A program made the position numbers and the translations under genes. This document shows, one piece after another, positions 1-5,745 of a stretch of DNA of 13,152 nucleotides; position 1 is the stretch's first letter; every line of letters starts with the position of its first letter. The notes beneath the pieces were generated by a model that saw nothing but the letters and a program-made list of their open reading frames with translations, did not search any database and had not been told where the DNA came from. This DNA is from an uncultured Eubacteriales bacterium (GTDB lineage Bacteria > Bacillota > Clostridia > Oscillospirales > Oscillospiraceae), in NCBI GenBank assembly GCA_902496595.1, contig CABVBV010000052.1, positions 1 through 13,152 of the forward strand. The letters are read 5' to 3'.

Positions 1-580
1 AGTAGGTGCAGAAGTTGTTGCAGCCGTACATGATGGAGAGCCAGGCCTTGACGCTGCCCTGCCTGTGTACGGGCAGGCCCTCGGCGACGACGCCCTCGCA
101 GGGAGAGGTCTCGAACACCCGTCCCTTTTTCGTCAGCGCACGCTCGTAGAGCTCCGGGAAGCGCCAGAGCTCGTGCGGGCCGAAGCAGAGGTCGACCACA
201 CGGAAGGACTTTTTGATCTTCTCCGCCATGTGCGGCTGCTGAACCATGCAGCCGCAGACCGCGACGATGAGCCCGGGGTTTCGGGCCTTCGCGTGTACCA
301 GAGCGCCCACATTGCCCAAAACGCGCATCTCGGCGTGGCCCCTGACGGCGCAGGTGTTCACAACGATGAGCTCGGCCTCGTTCTCGTCCTCGGTGAAACC
401 AAAGCCCATGAGCTCGATATAGCCCCTTATCGCCTCGCTGTCGGCCTCGTTCTGCTGGCAGCCGTAGGTATCCACAAAGGCCAGGGGCCGCCGGCCGCCC
501 AGCCGCGACTTTATCCTGCCGCATATCTCCCGCTGCCGCTCGAGCTCGGACGCGGGTATCTCAACTCTGTTGTAAGCCAT
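1..580 (-). CDS. miaB: MiaB, tRNA methylthiotransferase, N-terminal part (cut by window edge)
   Basis: MiaB is a radical-SAM enzyme that adds a 2-methylthio group to N6-isopentenyl-adenosine at position 37 of tRNAs. The start is ATG at 578-580 on the minus strand, with GGAGG (CCTCC at 585-589) 4 nt upstream. Only 193 codons lie in the window. The N-terminal methylthiotransferase domain shows its three cluster cysteines in order: C41 (TYGCQQNE), C77 (VNTCAVR) and C111 (VCGCM). Translation ends within the radical-SAM motif: YGCNNFCTY gives C187 and C191, and the third cysteine falls just past the edge. The gene is divergent from mutL, 99 bp away, and has its own promoter (611-639). NTCAVR and the YGCNNFCTY signature favour MiaB over the related MtaB and RimO, though the missing C-terminal TRAM region was not seen. 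Confidence 0.93.
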   Translation of the reverse strand, partial: MAYNRVEIPASELERQREICGRIKSRLGGRRPLAFVDTYGCQQNEADSEAIRGYIELMGFGFTEDENEAELIVVNTCAVRGHAEMRVLGNVGALVHAKARNPGLIVAVCGCMVQQPHMAEKIKKSFRVVDLCFGPHELWRFPELYERALTKKGRVFETSPCEGVVAEGLPVHRQGSVKAWLSIMYGCNNFCTY

Positions 581-610
581 GATGCCTCCAGATGAAAAGA
601 GTAACAAGAT

Positions 611-639
611 ATTTTAACATTTAACTCTGGAAAGTTCAA
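611..639 (-). promoter_or_regulatory. miaB promoter (extended -10)
   Basis: Read on the minus strand, this holds TTGAAC (634-639) as -35, an exact 17-nt spacer, and TAAAAT (611-616) as -10, preceded by TG one base upstream (TGTTAAAAT, an extended -10). The predicted start is near 604, giving a leader of about 25 nt before the miaB start. It overlaps the mutL promoter on the other strand. Confidence 0.7.
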
Positions 640-656
640 CGGCTTTACTATATAAT
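628..656 (+). promoter_or_regulatory. mutL promoter
   Basis: A perfect TATAAT -10 lies at 651-656. A weak -35, TGGAAA (628-633, four of six matches), sits at exact 17-nt spacing. The predicted start is near 663, so the mutL leader is under 20 nt and consists mostly of the ribosome binding site. The miaB -35 (634-639) lies inside this promoter's spacer. Confidence 0.6.
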
Positions 657-679
657 AGCCGGGAGAAAAGAGGTGCGAG

Positions 680-2557
680 ATGCCCAGGATAAACATACTT
701 TCCCCGTTCGTGGCCGATCTTATCGCTGCGGGCGAGGTCGTGGAGCGGCCCGCTTCGGCGGTGAAGGAGCTGCTTGAGAACTCCGTGGACGCCGGGGCCA
801 GGAACGTGACTGTCGCGATAAGGGGCGGCGGCATGGAGTATATAAGGGTCACGGACGACGGCTGCGGAATGTCTGCGGAGGACGCGGGCGTGGCGTTTCT
901 GCGCCACGCGACGAGCAAGCTGAAGGACGAGCGAGGCCTGGAGGCCATAGGCACGTTGGGTTTCCGAGGCGAGGCCCTCGCCGCCATAGGCAGCGTGTCG
1001 CACATAGAGCTGCTGACCCGGGAGCGGGGCAGCGACATGGGCACGAGGCTGCTGCTCGACGGAGGCGAGATAAGCGATATGCGCGAGGCCGCCTGCAACG
1101 AGGGCACGAGCCTCACCGTGCGCGGCCTGTTTTACAATACCCCTGCGAGGCTCAAGTTCATGAAGACAGACCGGGCAGAGGGCGCGGCCTGCGTCCAGAC
1201 CGCCCTGCGCTGCGCCCTGGGCAGGCCGGACGTGAGCGTCAGGTGCCTGAGGGACGATATGGAGGAGTTCTTCACTCCAGGAGACGGGCGCGCCGACAGC
1301 GCGGTATACACCCTGCTGGGCCGCGAGATCGCCTCATCCATGCTCCCGGTGCGGAGCGAGGAGGGGCCTGTGGAGGTCACGGGCTTCACCTGCGCCCCGT
1401 CGGCGGGCCGCGGCAGCCGGTCTATGCAGTTTTTCTTCTGCAACGGCAGATATATCAAATCCCAGCTGCTCCAGGCTGCGGTGGAGCAGGCGTACAGGAG
1501 CACGATGCTGACCGGGCGCTTCCCCTCCTGCGTCATATACCTGAAGCTGTCCCCGGCCTCGGTGGATGTGAACGTACACCCGGCGAAGACCGAGGTGAAG
1601 TTCTCGGATGAGAAGCGGGTGTTCGACGCCGTGCATTACGCCGTGCTGGGTGCGCTGGAGCAGAAAAGGCAGCCCGGGGAGCCGGCGAATCCGATGAGCG
1701 AGGCCGCGTCCGAGCCGGAGCCGCCCGAGGAGCGCCGAGGCCCGGCTCCCGAGCCGGAGCGGTCGTCCGGGCGGGGCACGACGAAGATAGGCTGGGGATA
1801 TACGCCCTTCAGGGCCGCGGAGCCGGCGGCGCAGCCGCGTGGGCAGGAGGGGTTCACGACCTCGTACCTGAGCCCCGGCCTGTTCGAACGCGGGCCGGAG
1901 CCGGAACCTGAACCGGAGGGGCCGGAACCGCCGGGGCTCTTTTCTGGCGGGCCGGAGCCGGGCTCCGGCGGGCTCGGAACTCCGGAAGCGGAACCCGTCA
2001 GGCTCATAGGAGAGGCTCTGGGCCTCTACATACTCGCCGAGTGGAACGGCCTGCTCGTCGTGATAGACAAGCACGCGGCGCACGAGCGCATGATCTACGA
2101 CAGGCTCAGGAGCGGCGCGGCGGCCTGCATGAGCCAGAGGCTGCTCGAGCCGCAGCCCTTCAGCCTGGGCGCTTCGGGCTCGGACGCGCTCCTGAGCGAG
2201 CTGGAGTTCATGAACGGGCTCGGTTTCGAGGTGGAGCCTTACGGCAGGCAGAGCTTTGTGCTCAGGGCCACGCCGGAGGGTATAGAGCCCGACGAGGCGG
2301 TGAGGCTCATTGACGAAGCGGTGGAGCGCATCTCAGGCTCGAAGAGGCAGGACAGTTTCAACATGAGGGACGAGATCCTGAAGGACGTGGCCTGCAAAGC
2401 GGCCATCAAGGCCGGGAAGCGCTCCGAACCCGAGGAGCTGAGGGCCCTGGCCGAAGCCGTCTGCTCCGGAGAGCTCCGCTACTGCCCTCACGGCAGGCCC
2501 GTGAGCTGGACTCTATCGAGAAAAGAACTCGACAAGCAGTTCAAGAGGATAGTATAG
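680..2557 (+). CDS. mutL: DNA mismatch repair protein MutL (endonuclease type)
   Basis: MutL couples MutS mismatch recognition to strand incision and removal. The 625-residue length is close to B. subtilis MutL. The N-terminal GHKL ATPase shows KELLENS (E30, N34), DDGCGM at 59-64 (usual form DNGxGI), ATSKL at 77-81 and GFRGEAL at 94-100. Residues 328-437 form a Pro/Glu/Gly-rich linker. The C-terminal domain carries the metal-dependent endonuclease motifs: DKHAAHERMIYD from D463 (usual form DQHA-x2-E-x4-E), ACKAA with C572, and CPHGRP from C602. QRLLEP at 486-491 fits the beta-clamp-binding motif known in B. subtilis MutL. The start ATG has GAGGTG at 670-675. It looks monocistronic, divergent from miaB, with no mutS beside it in the window. 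Identity is secure; clamp binding is inferred from the motif. Confidence 0.97.
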   Translation: MPRINILSPFVADLIAAGEVVERPASAVKELLENSVDAGARNVTVAIRGGGMEYIRVTDDGCGMSAEDAGVAFLRHATSKLKDERGLEAIGTLGFRGEALAAIGSVSHIELLTRERGSDMGTRLLLDGGEISDMREAACNEGTSLTVRGLFYNTPARLKFMKTDRAEGAACVQTALRCALGRPDVSVRCLRDDMEEFFTPGDGRADSAVYTLLGREIASSMLPVRSEEGPVEVTGFTCAPSAGRGSRSMQFFFCNGRYIKSQLLQAAVEQAYRSTMLTGRFPSCVIYLKLSPASVDVNVHPAKTEVKFSDEKRVFDAVHYAVLGALEQKRQPGEPANPMSEAASEPEPPEERRGPAPEPERSSGRGTTKIGWGYTPFRAAEPAAQPRGQEGFTTSYLSPGLFERGPEPEPEPEGPEPPGLFSGGPEPGSGGLGTPEAEPVRLIGEALGLYILAEWNGLLVVIDKHAAHERMIYDRLRSGAAACMSQRLLEPQPFSLGASGSDALLSELEFMNGLGFEVEPYGRQSFVLRATPEGIEPDEAVRLIDEAVERISGSKRQDSFNMRDEILKDVACKAAIKAGKRSEPEELRALAEAVCSGELRYCPHGRPVSWTLSRKELDKQFKRIV

Positions 2558-2581
2558 CTTGCGGCTGCGGCCGCGAAATAA

Positions 2582-2627
2582 AATACGTCCGCCCCGATAC
2601 CGAACCGGGACGGACGTATTGGTTTTT
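2582..2627. terminator. Terminator between convergent mutL and M3 peptidase genes
   Basis: The arms 2582-2596 and 2606-2620 form a 15-position stem with one C-A mismatch and a 9-nt loop. TTTTT follows at 2623-2627, which terminates plus-strand mutL transcripts. On the minus strand the stem is followed by TTTTATTT, so it can also end the peptidase unit that converges from the right. The 76-bp gap between the two stop codons holds nothing else. Confidence 0.85.
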
Positions 2628-2633
2628 AAGCGC

Positions 2634-4337
2634 TCACTCGATGCCGGAGAGGTCGTAGTCCTCGAGCCACTTGCCCGCGGCCTCGGCGATGGTCTTCATC
2701 GCGGCCTCGCCGAAGGGCGAGTCCAGCCCCGCTCCAGCGACCAGCTCCTTGAAGGTCTTCGTGCCCGCAGGTCTGGTGTAGGCCATGTACTTCTCCCAGG
2801 CGGCCTTCGAGTCCTTCTGTATCTCCGCCCAGAACTGGAGGGAGACGGTCTGCGCAAGGCAGTAGTCGATGTAGTAGAAGGGGCTCTCGTAGATGTGGTG
2901 CTGCCGCTGCCAGGCGCGGCCCTCGCCGTAGAAGGGGATGTCGTCGAGCTTCATCCAGGGCATATAGATGCCGGTGAGCTCGCGCCAGGCCTCGTTGCGC
3001 TCCGCCGGGCTCATTTCCGGCTTCTCGTAGACGAGGTGCTGGAAATGGTCGACCATCGTGCCGTAGGGGATGAAGGTGAGAGCGCCGGAGAGGTGCGTGT
3101 AGCGGAACTTCCGCGTGTCCGGGCCGAAGAAATACTCTGCCCAGGGCCAGGCGAAGAACTCCATGGACATCGAATGCACCTCGCAGGCCTCGAGGGAGGG
3201 CCACTGGCACTCGCCGGGGACGATGAAGCGGCCCGTGAAGTTGGCAAAGGCGTGGCCCGCCTCGTGCGTTATGACCTCCACGTCGTGGGAGGTGCCGTTG
3301 AAGTTTGCAAAGATGAAGGGGCAGTGGTAGGTGGAGAGGGTGGTGCAGTAGCCGCCGCCGGCCTTGCCCTTCTTGGAGAGCACGTCCAAAAGCTCATTGT
3401 CGTACATGAAGTCGATGAACTCGGCGGTCTCGCCGCTCAGCTCGTGGTAGAACTTCCTGCCCGCGGCGAGGATGTCGTCCGGCGAGCCCTGCGGCTTCGG
3501 GTTGCCGCTGCGGAACTCGAGGGCGTTGTCGGCGTAGTTCATGGGGTAGACTTTCCCCAGCCTTTCCGCCTGGCGCCGGTACACCGCGTCCGCAAGCGGG
3601 ACGATGTGCTTCACCACGGCCTTGCGGAAGAGCTCGACGTCCTCCTTCGTGTAGCAGTTGCGCTGCATTCTGTCGTAGCCGAGGGGGATGTAGTCCGCGT
3701 GGCCGAGCTTTTTGCCCATGGCGTCGCGCAGGTGTACGAGCTCGTCGTAGATGGAGTCGAGCTTTTCCGCGTGGGACATATACCAGGCGCCCTCTGCCTT
3801 CCAGGCGGCGAGGCGCTTCGCGTCGTCCGGCGACTGCTTGAAGGGCGTCAGCTGCGAGAGCGTGTAGACGCCGCCGTCAAATTCGATCTGGGCCGAGGCC
3901 AGGAGCTTGGAATACTCCGTGCACAGGGCGTTCTCGCGCTGCAGCTCAGGGACTATCTCCGGGGAGAAGGCCCTCAGGTCGAGCTCCTTGTTGAGGAATG
4001 CGACGCGGCTGTACTTCTCCTCGAGCTGCGGCCGCCAGCGGGTGTGGACGAGGGCGCGGTTCCAGCGGTCGGCGTACTCCTGCAGCTCGGGCAGGGCGGA
4101 GTCGGCGAACTCGACTTCGGCGTCGTAGAACTTGTCCTCGGTGTTGATGTCGTGGCGGATGTGGGCGATGGTGAACATGGTGTTCAGGCTCTCGCTGCGC
4201 TCGTTCACCTCGGCGAAGACCGCGTCCGCGGCCTCGAAGCTCTCCGCCGCCTCCAGCCTCGCTGCCACGTCGGAGAGAAACTGCTTGGCGGCCTCCACAT
4301 CGGGCCGCTCGTAAGGCATTTCCGGGAATTTGAGCAT
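2634..4337 (-). CDS. M3-family oligoendopeptidase (zinc metallopeptidase)
   Basis: This is a cytosolic-type zinc peptidase expected to cut short peptides; the 567-residue length and sequence character fit the M3 group related to, but distinct from, PepF. The zinc site is HEAGH, with H358, E359 (catalytic) and H362, and the third ligand is probably E386 in ACEVHSMSMEF, at the spacing known for the family. Further on, HHIYESPFYYIDY supplies the conserved substrate-binding His and Tyr residues. There is no signal peptide or membrane segment. The start ATG (4335-4337) lies 2 nt past the stop of the upstream gene. Its likely ribosome site, AGGAGGT (4350-4356), is inside that gene with a rather long 13-nt spacing, which suggests translational coupling. 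The substrate is unknown. The call as M3 is secure; PepF proper is less likely because the motif surroundings differ. Confidence 0.93.
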   Translation of the reverse strand: MLKFPEMPYERPDVEAAKQFLSDVAARLEAAESFEAADAVFAEVNERSESLNTMFTIAHIRHDINTEDKFYDAEVEFADSALPELQEYADRWNRALVHTRWRPQLEEKYSRVAFLNKELDLRAFSPEIVPELQRENALCTEYSKLLASAQIEFDGGVYTLSQLTPFKQSPDDAKRLAAWKAEGAWYMSHAEKLDSIYDELVHLRDAMGKKLGHADYIPLGYDRMQRNCYTKEDVELFRKAVVKHIVPLADAVYRRQAERLGKVYPMNYADNALEFRSGNPKPQGSPDDILAAGRKFYHELSGETAEFIDFMYDNELLDVLSKKGKAGGGYCTTLSTYHCPFIFANFNGTSHDVEVITHEAGHAFANFTGRFIVPGECQWPSLEACEVHSMSMEFFAWPWAEYFFGPDTRKFRYTHLSGALTFIPYGTMVDHFQHLVYEKPEMSPAERNEAWRELTGIYMPWMKLDDIPFYGEGRAWQRQHHIYESPFYYIDYCLAQTVSLQFWAEIQKDSKAAWEKYMAYTRPAGTKTFKELVAGAGLDSPFGEAAMKTIAEAAGKWLEDYDLSGIE

Positions 4338-4339
4338 GG

Positions 4340-4729
4340 TTACAGACTTACCTCCTGATCTTCAATATCGTATTCGTATTCATACGCAGTCTCCACCGCC
4401 GTGCCGCCGCCGCTTTTCGCCTCGTTGGCCTGGCGCATGAAATAGCCGCCGATGAGCGCCCCGGCGATGATGACGACGGACACGATCGCCGTGATTATGT
4501 AGGGCTGCCAGTTGCGGTGGTGGTAGATGCCGCAGTACTTGCCCTCGGAGCTGAAGTTCAGAGTGAGGACGAAGATCCCGTCCGTCCAGGTGGCGCGGAA
4601 ACCCTCGCCGATGTCGGAGAAGGTGCAGGGCTTCTTCTCCCTGGGCTCGCCGCAGGCGGCGACAATGCTGTCGTAATCGTGGTGGGCGAGGTTGCCGAGC
4701 GCAACCATTTTCTTGTGGAGTTTGCTCAT
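4340..4729 (-). CDS. Small single-pass membrane protein of unknown function
   Basis: I do not recognise this 129-residue protein. I chose ATG at 4727-4729 because GGAGG (CCTCC at 4737-4741) sits 7 nt upstream; an in-frame ATG six codons earlier would place that site inside the gene. Residues 1-75 are a soluble, basic region (KLHKK, REKK) with CGEP near residue 26 and a beta-rich stretch around WTDGIFVLTLNF, plus cysteines C26, C35 and C66. Residues 77-98 are one strongly hydrophobic membrane segment. The tail (111-129) is very acidic and Tyr-rich (YEYEYDIEDQE). By the positive-inside rule the N-terminal domain is probably cytoplasmic and the acidic tail outside. It is first in a two-gene unit with the M3 peptidase, whose ribosome site lies in its last codons. 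A loose resemblance to small BamE- or BLIP-like folds is only an impression. Confidence 0.75.
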   Translation of the reverse strand: MSKLHKKMVALGNLAHHDYDSIVAACGEPREKKPCTFSDIGEGFRATWTDGIFVLTLNFSSEGKYCGIYHHRNWQPYIITAIVSVVIIAGALIGGYFMRQANEAKSGGGTAVETAYEYEYDIEDQEVSL

Positions 4730-4764
4730 CAGGTATCCTCCGTTCATCTTCTGTGAGTTTTCTC

Positions 4765-4793
4765 ATTTTATACCTATACTCCGTTTTTGTAAA
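4765..4793 (-). promoter_or_regulatory. Promoter of the membrane protein / M3 peptidase unit
   Basis: On the minus strand, TTTACA (4788-4793) and TAAAAT (4765-4770) are separated by exactly 17 nt. The predicted start is near 4758, about 29 nt before the chosen start codon of the 129-residue protein. No other promoter is needed for the peptidase gene downstream. Confidence 0.65.
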
Positions 4794-4835
4794 TCCCCGG
4801 CGTGCGAAAGCTATGGATAAACACTTAAAAAATCC

Positions 4836-4861
4836 GTCGAAACCGGTCGAAATTGTTCAAA
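4836..4861 (+). repeat. Helically phased GTCGAAA direct repeats in a divergent promoter region
   Basis: GTCGAAA occurs at 4836-4842 and again at 4846-4852, exactly 10 bp apart. A degenerate third copy, GTTCAAA, lies at 4855-4861. One-turn spacing puts the copies on one face of the helix, as expected for a cooperative operator. They lie between the minus-strand promoter (4765-4793) and xpt. No regulator can be named. Confidence 0.4.
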
Positions 4862-4868
4862 AAGCCAG

Positions 4869-4897
4869 TTGCGTGGAGGTGAAAGATGTTGTATCAT
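4869..4897 (+). promoter_or_regulatory. Candidate xpt promoter
   Basis: TTGCGT (4869-4874) and TATCAT (4892-4897) are separated by 17 nt. The -10 is good (five of six) and the -35 is weak. It would start transcription near 4904 and leave a leader of about 50 nt before xpt. I see no purine-riboswitch consensus in front of xpt itself. This is weakly supported and is the best candidate I found in this gap. Confidence 0.25.
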
Positions 4898-5020
4898 AGA
4901 AGCAGTTTTTTCGCCGGCGGGGGCCGTATCATTGGGGATGGGAGTGAGCGCCATGCAGCTTCTCGAGCGCCGTATCGCGGAGGATGGAGTAGTCCTGCCC
5001 GGCGGCATACTGAAGGTTGA
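4886..5020 (+). CDS. Possible 44-codon leader ORF overlapping the start of xpt
   Basis: ATG at 4886 is preceded by GGAGGTGAAAG (GGAGG at 4875-4879, 6 nt spacing), the best ribosome site in this region and better than that of xpt. The frame stays open for 44 codons to TGA at 5018-5020, reading out of frame through the first 22 codons of xpt. The peptide (starting MLYHRSSFF, rich in Arg and Gly) matches nothing I know. It could be a leader peptide affecting xpt translation, or a chance site. If the weak promoter at 4869-4897 is the real one, the transcript would lack this start. Confidence 0.22.
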   Translation: MLYHRSSFFAGGGRIIGDGSERHAASRAPYRGGWSSPARRHTEG

Positions 5021-5525
5021 CGGTTTTCTGAATCATCTCATGGACACCGAGCTCTTTACCGCCATGGCGCAGGAGCTTTACAGGCTCTACGAGGGCGAGG
5101 GCGTCAACAAAATACTGACGATCGAAGCATCGGGCATCGGACTGGCCTGCATCACAGGTCAGGTTTTCGGGTGCCCTGTTTTGTTTGCCAAAAAGAACCG
5201 GACGAGGAATCTTTTCGGAGAGTTCTGGACTGCGACGGTGCACTCTTTCACGCATGGCGACACGAACACGATACTGGTCTCGAAGGACTACATAGGCCCA
5301 GAGGACAGGGTGCTCATCGTGGACGATTTCCTGGCGAACGGCGCTGCGCTGCACGGGCTCATCTCGCTTGTGCGCCAGGCCGGGGCCACGGTGGTCGGCG
5401 CGGGGATAGCCATAGAGAAGGCCTTCCAGCCTGGCGGAGAGCTCATCCGCTCCGAGGGAGTCAGGGTCGAGTCCCTGGCGAGGATAAAGTCCATGTCGGA
5501 CGACGGGAAGATAGAGTTTTGCTGA
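4953..5525 (+). CDS. xpt: Xanthine phosphoribosyltransferase
   Basis: Xpt converts xanthine and PRPP to XMP in cytosolic purine salvage. From ATG 4953 the protein has 190 residues, matching the usual length of about 190-194, and begins MQLLERRI as in the family. GGGAG at 4940-4944 serves as ribosome site at 8 nt. The PRPP-binding loop is VLIVDDFLANGAA, with D124 and D125. The frame can be extended upstream to TTG 4869, but those 28 residues are not family-like and that start lies within another ribosome site. The next feature downstream is a guanine-class riboswitch for a nucleoside importer, so the setting is purine salvage. Any xpt transcript that reads through would end at, or be switched by, that riboswitch terminator. 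The closely related adenine PRT is less likely given the DDFLANG loop. Confidence 0.92.
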   Translation: MQLLERRIAEDGVVLPGGILKVDGFLNHLMDTELFTAMAQELYRLYEGEGVNKILTIEASGIGLACITGQVFGCPVLFAKKNRTRNLFGEFWTATVHSFTHGDTNTILVSKDYIGPEDRVLIVDDFLANGAALHGLISLVRQAGATVVGAGIAIEKAFQPGGELIRSEGVRVESLARIKSMSDDGKIEFC

Positions 5526-5548
5526 TCCGGGCCTGACACAAATTAAAT
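5519..5548 (+). promoter_or_regulatory. Candidate promoter of the riboswitch-transporter operon
   Basis: TTGCTG (5519-5524), overlapping the xpt stop, and TTAAAT (5543-5548) are separated by 18 nt. The start would fall near 5553-5555, at the first bases of the aptamer P1 stem. A better -35 match, CTGACA (5533-5538), would start transcription inside the aptamer and was not chosen. Transcription could also come from xpt. Confidence 0.3.
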
Positions 5549-5552
5549 AACT

Positions 5553-5621
5553 GTCGATATAAATCGGATGATAGGGTTCCGAAGTCTCTACCCGGCCGCC
5601 GTAAATGGCCGGACTATCGAC
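5553..5621 (+). ncRNA. Guanine-class purine riboswitch aptamer
   Basis: The three-way junction can be drawn completely. P1 pairs GTCGATA (5553-5559) with TATCGAC (5615-5621), seven perfect pairs. P2 pairs 5564-5568 with 5578-5582, and P3 pairs 5592-5598 with 5606-5612, closing loop CCGTAAA (5599-5605). Loop 2 (GATAGGG, 5570-5576) keeps the two Gs that kiss the two Cs of loop 3. The J2/3 core reads GTCTCTACC, with the binding-site pyrimidines equivalent to U47 and U51 of B. subtilis xpt intact. The specificity base (position 74) is C at 5614, which in this class means guanine or hypoxanthine rather than adenine. Departures are C instead of U at position 48 (5586), a T-T mismatch at the top of P2 and an A-A at its base. 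Ligand binding is inferred from the fold. Confidence 0.9.
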
Positions 5622-5658
5622 GCGCTGCGGGGGCGGAGAACGCGCCTGTGGTTTCGTC

Positions 5659-5699
5659 GTTCGCGGGGACTTTCGGGTTCCCGCGAACTATTTTGTTCT
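5659..5699 (+). terminator. Riboswitch terminator (expression platform)
   Basis: The arms 5659-5669 and 5678-5688 form an 11-bp stem (one G-U) with an 8-nt loop, followed by TATTTTGTTCT at 5689-5699. It begins 37 nt after P1 and ends about 47 nt before the lipoprotein start, as expected for ligand-induced termination. CGACG in the 3' strand of P1 (5618-5622) can pair with CGTCG (5655-5659). That is a possible antiterminator, but it overlaps only the first base of the terminator stem, so the switching mechanism is not fully resolved. Confidence 0.8.
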
Positions 5700-5745
5700 A
5701 TGGGCTCACGCCTTTAGATAAACTTTATTTTTTGGAGGAGAAAAA

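Noticed and set aside
2559..4358. A 599-codon open frame on the plus strand
   Set aside because: It lies antisense over the M3 peptidase and small membrane protein genes and has a low-complexity Val/Leu/Glu composition expected from a GC-rich complement. The minus-strand frame carries HEAGH and a good ribosome site.
4869..4952. Extension of xpt to TTG 4869 (218 residues)
   Set aside because: The extra 28 residues are not family-like, the start overlaps another ribosome site, and ATG 4953 gives the normal Xpt length and N-terminus.
4748..4952. Purine riboswitch in front of xpt, as in Bacillus
   Set aside because: I looked for the aptamer core (a TTTCTACC-like junction and matching kissing loops) and did not find it; the aptamer is downstream of xpt instead.
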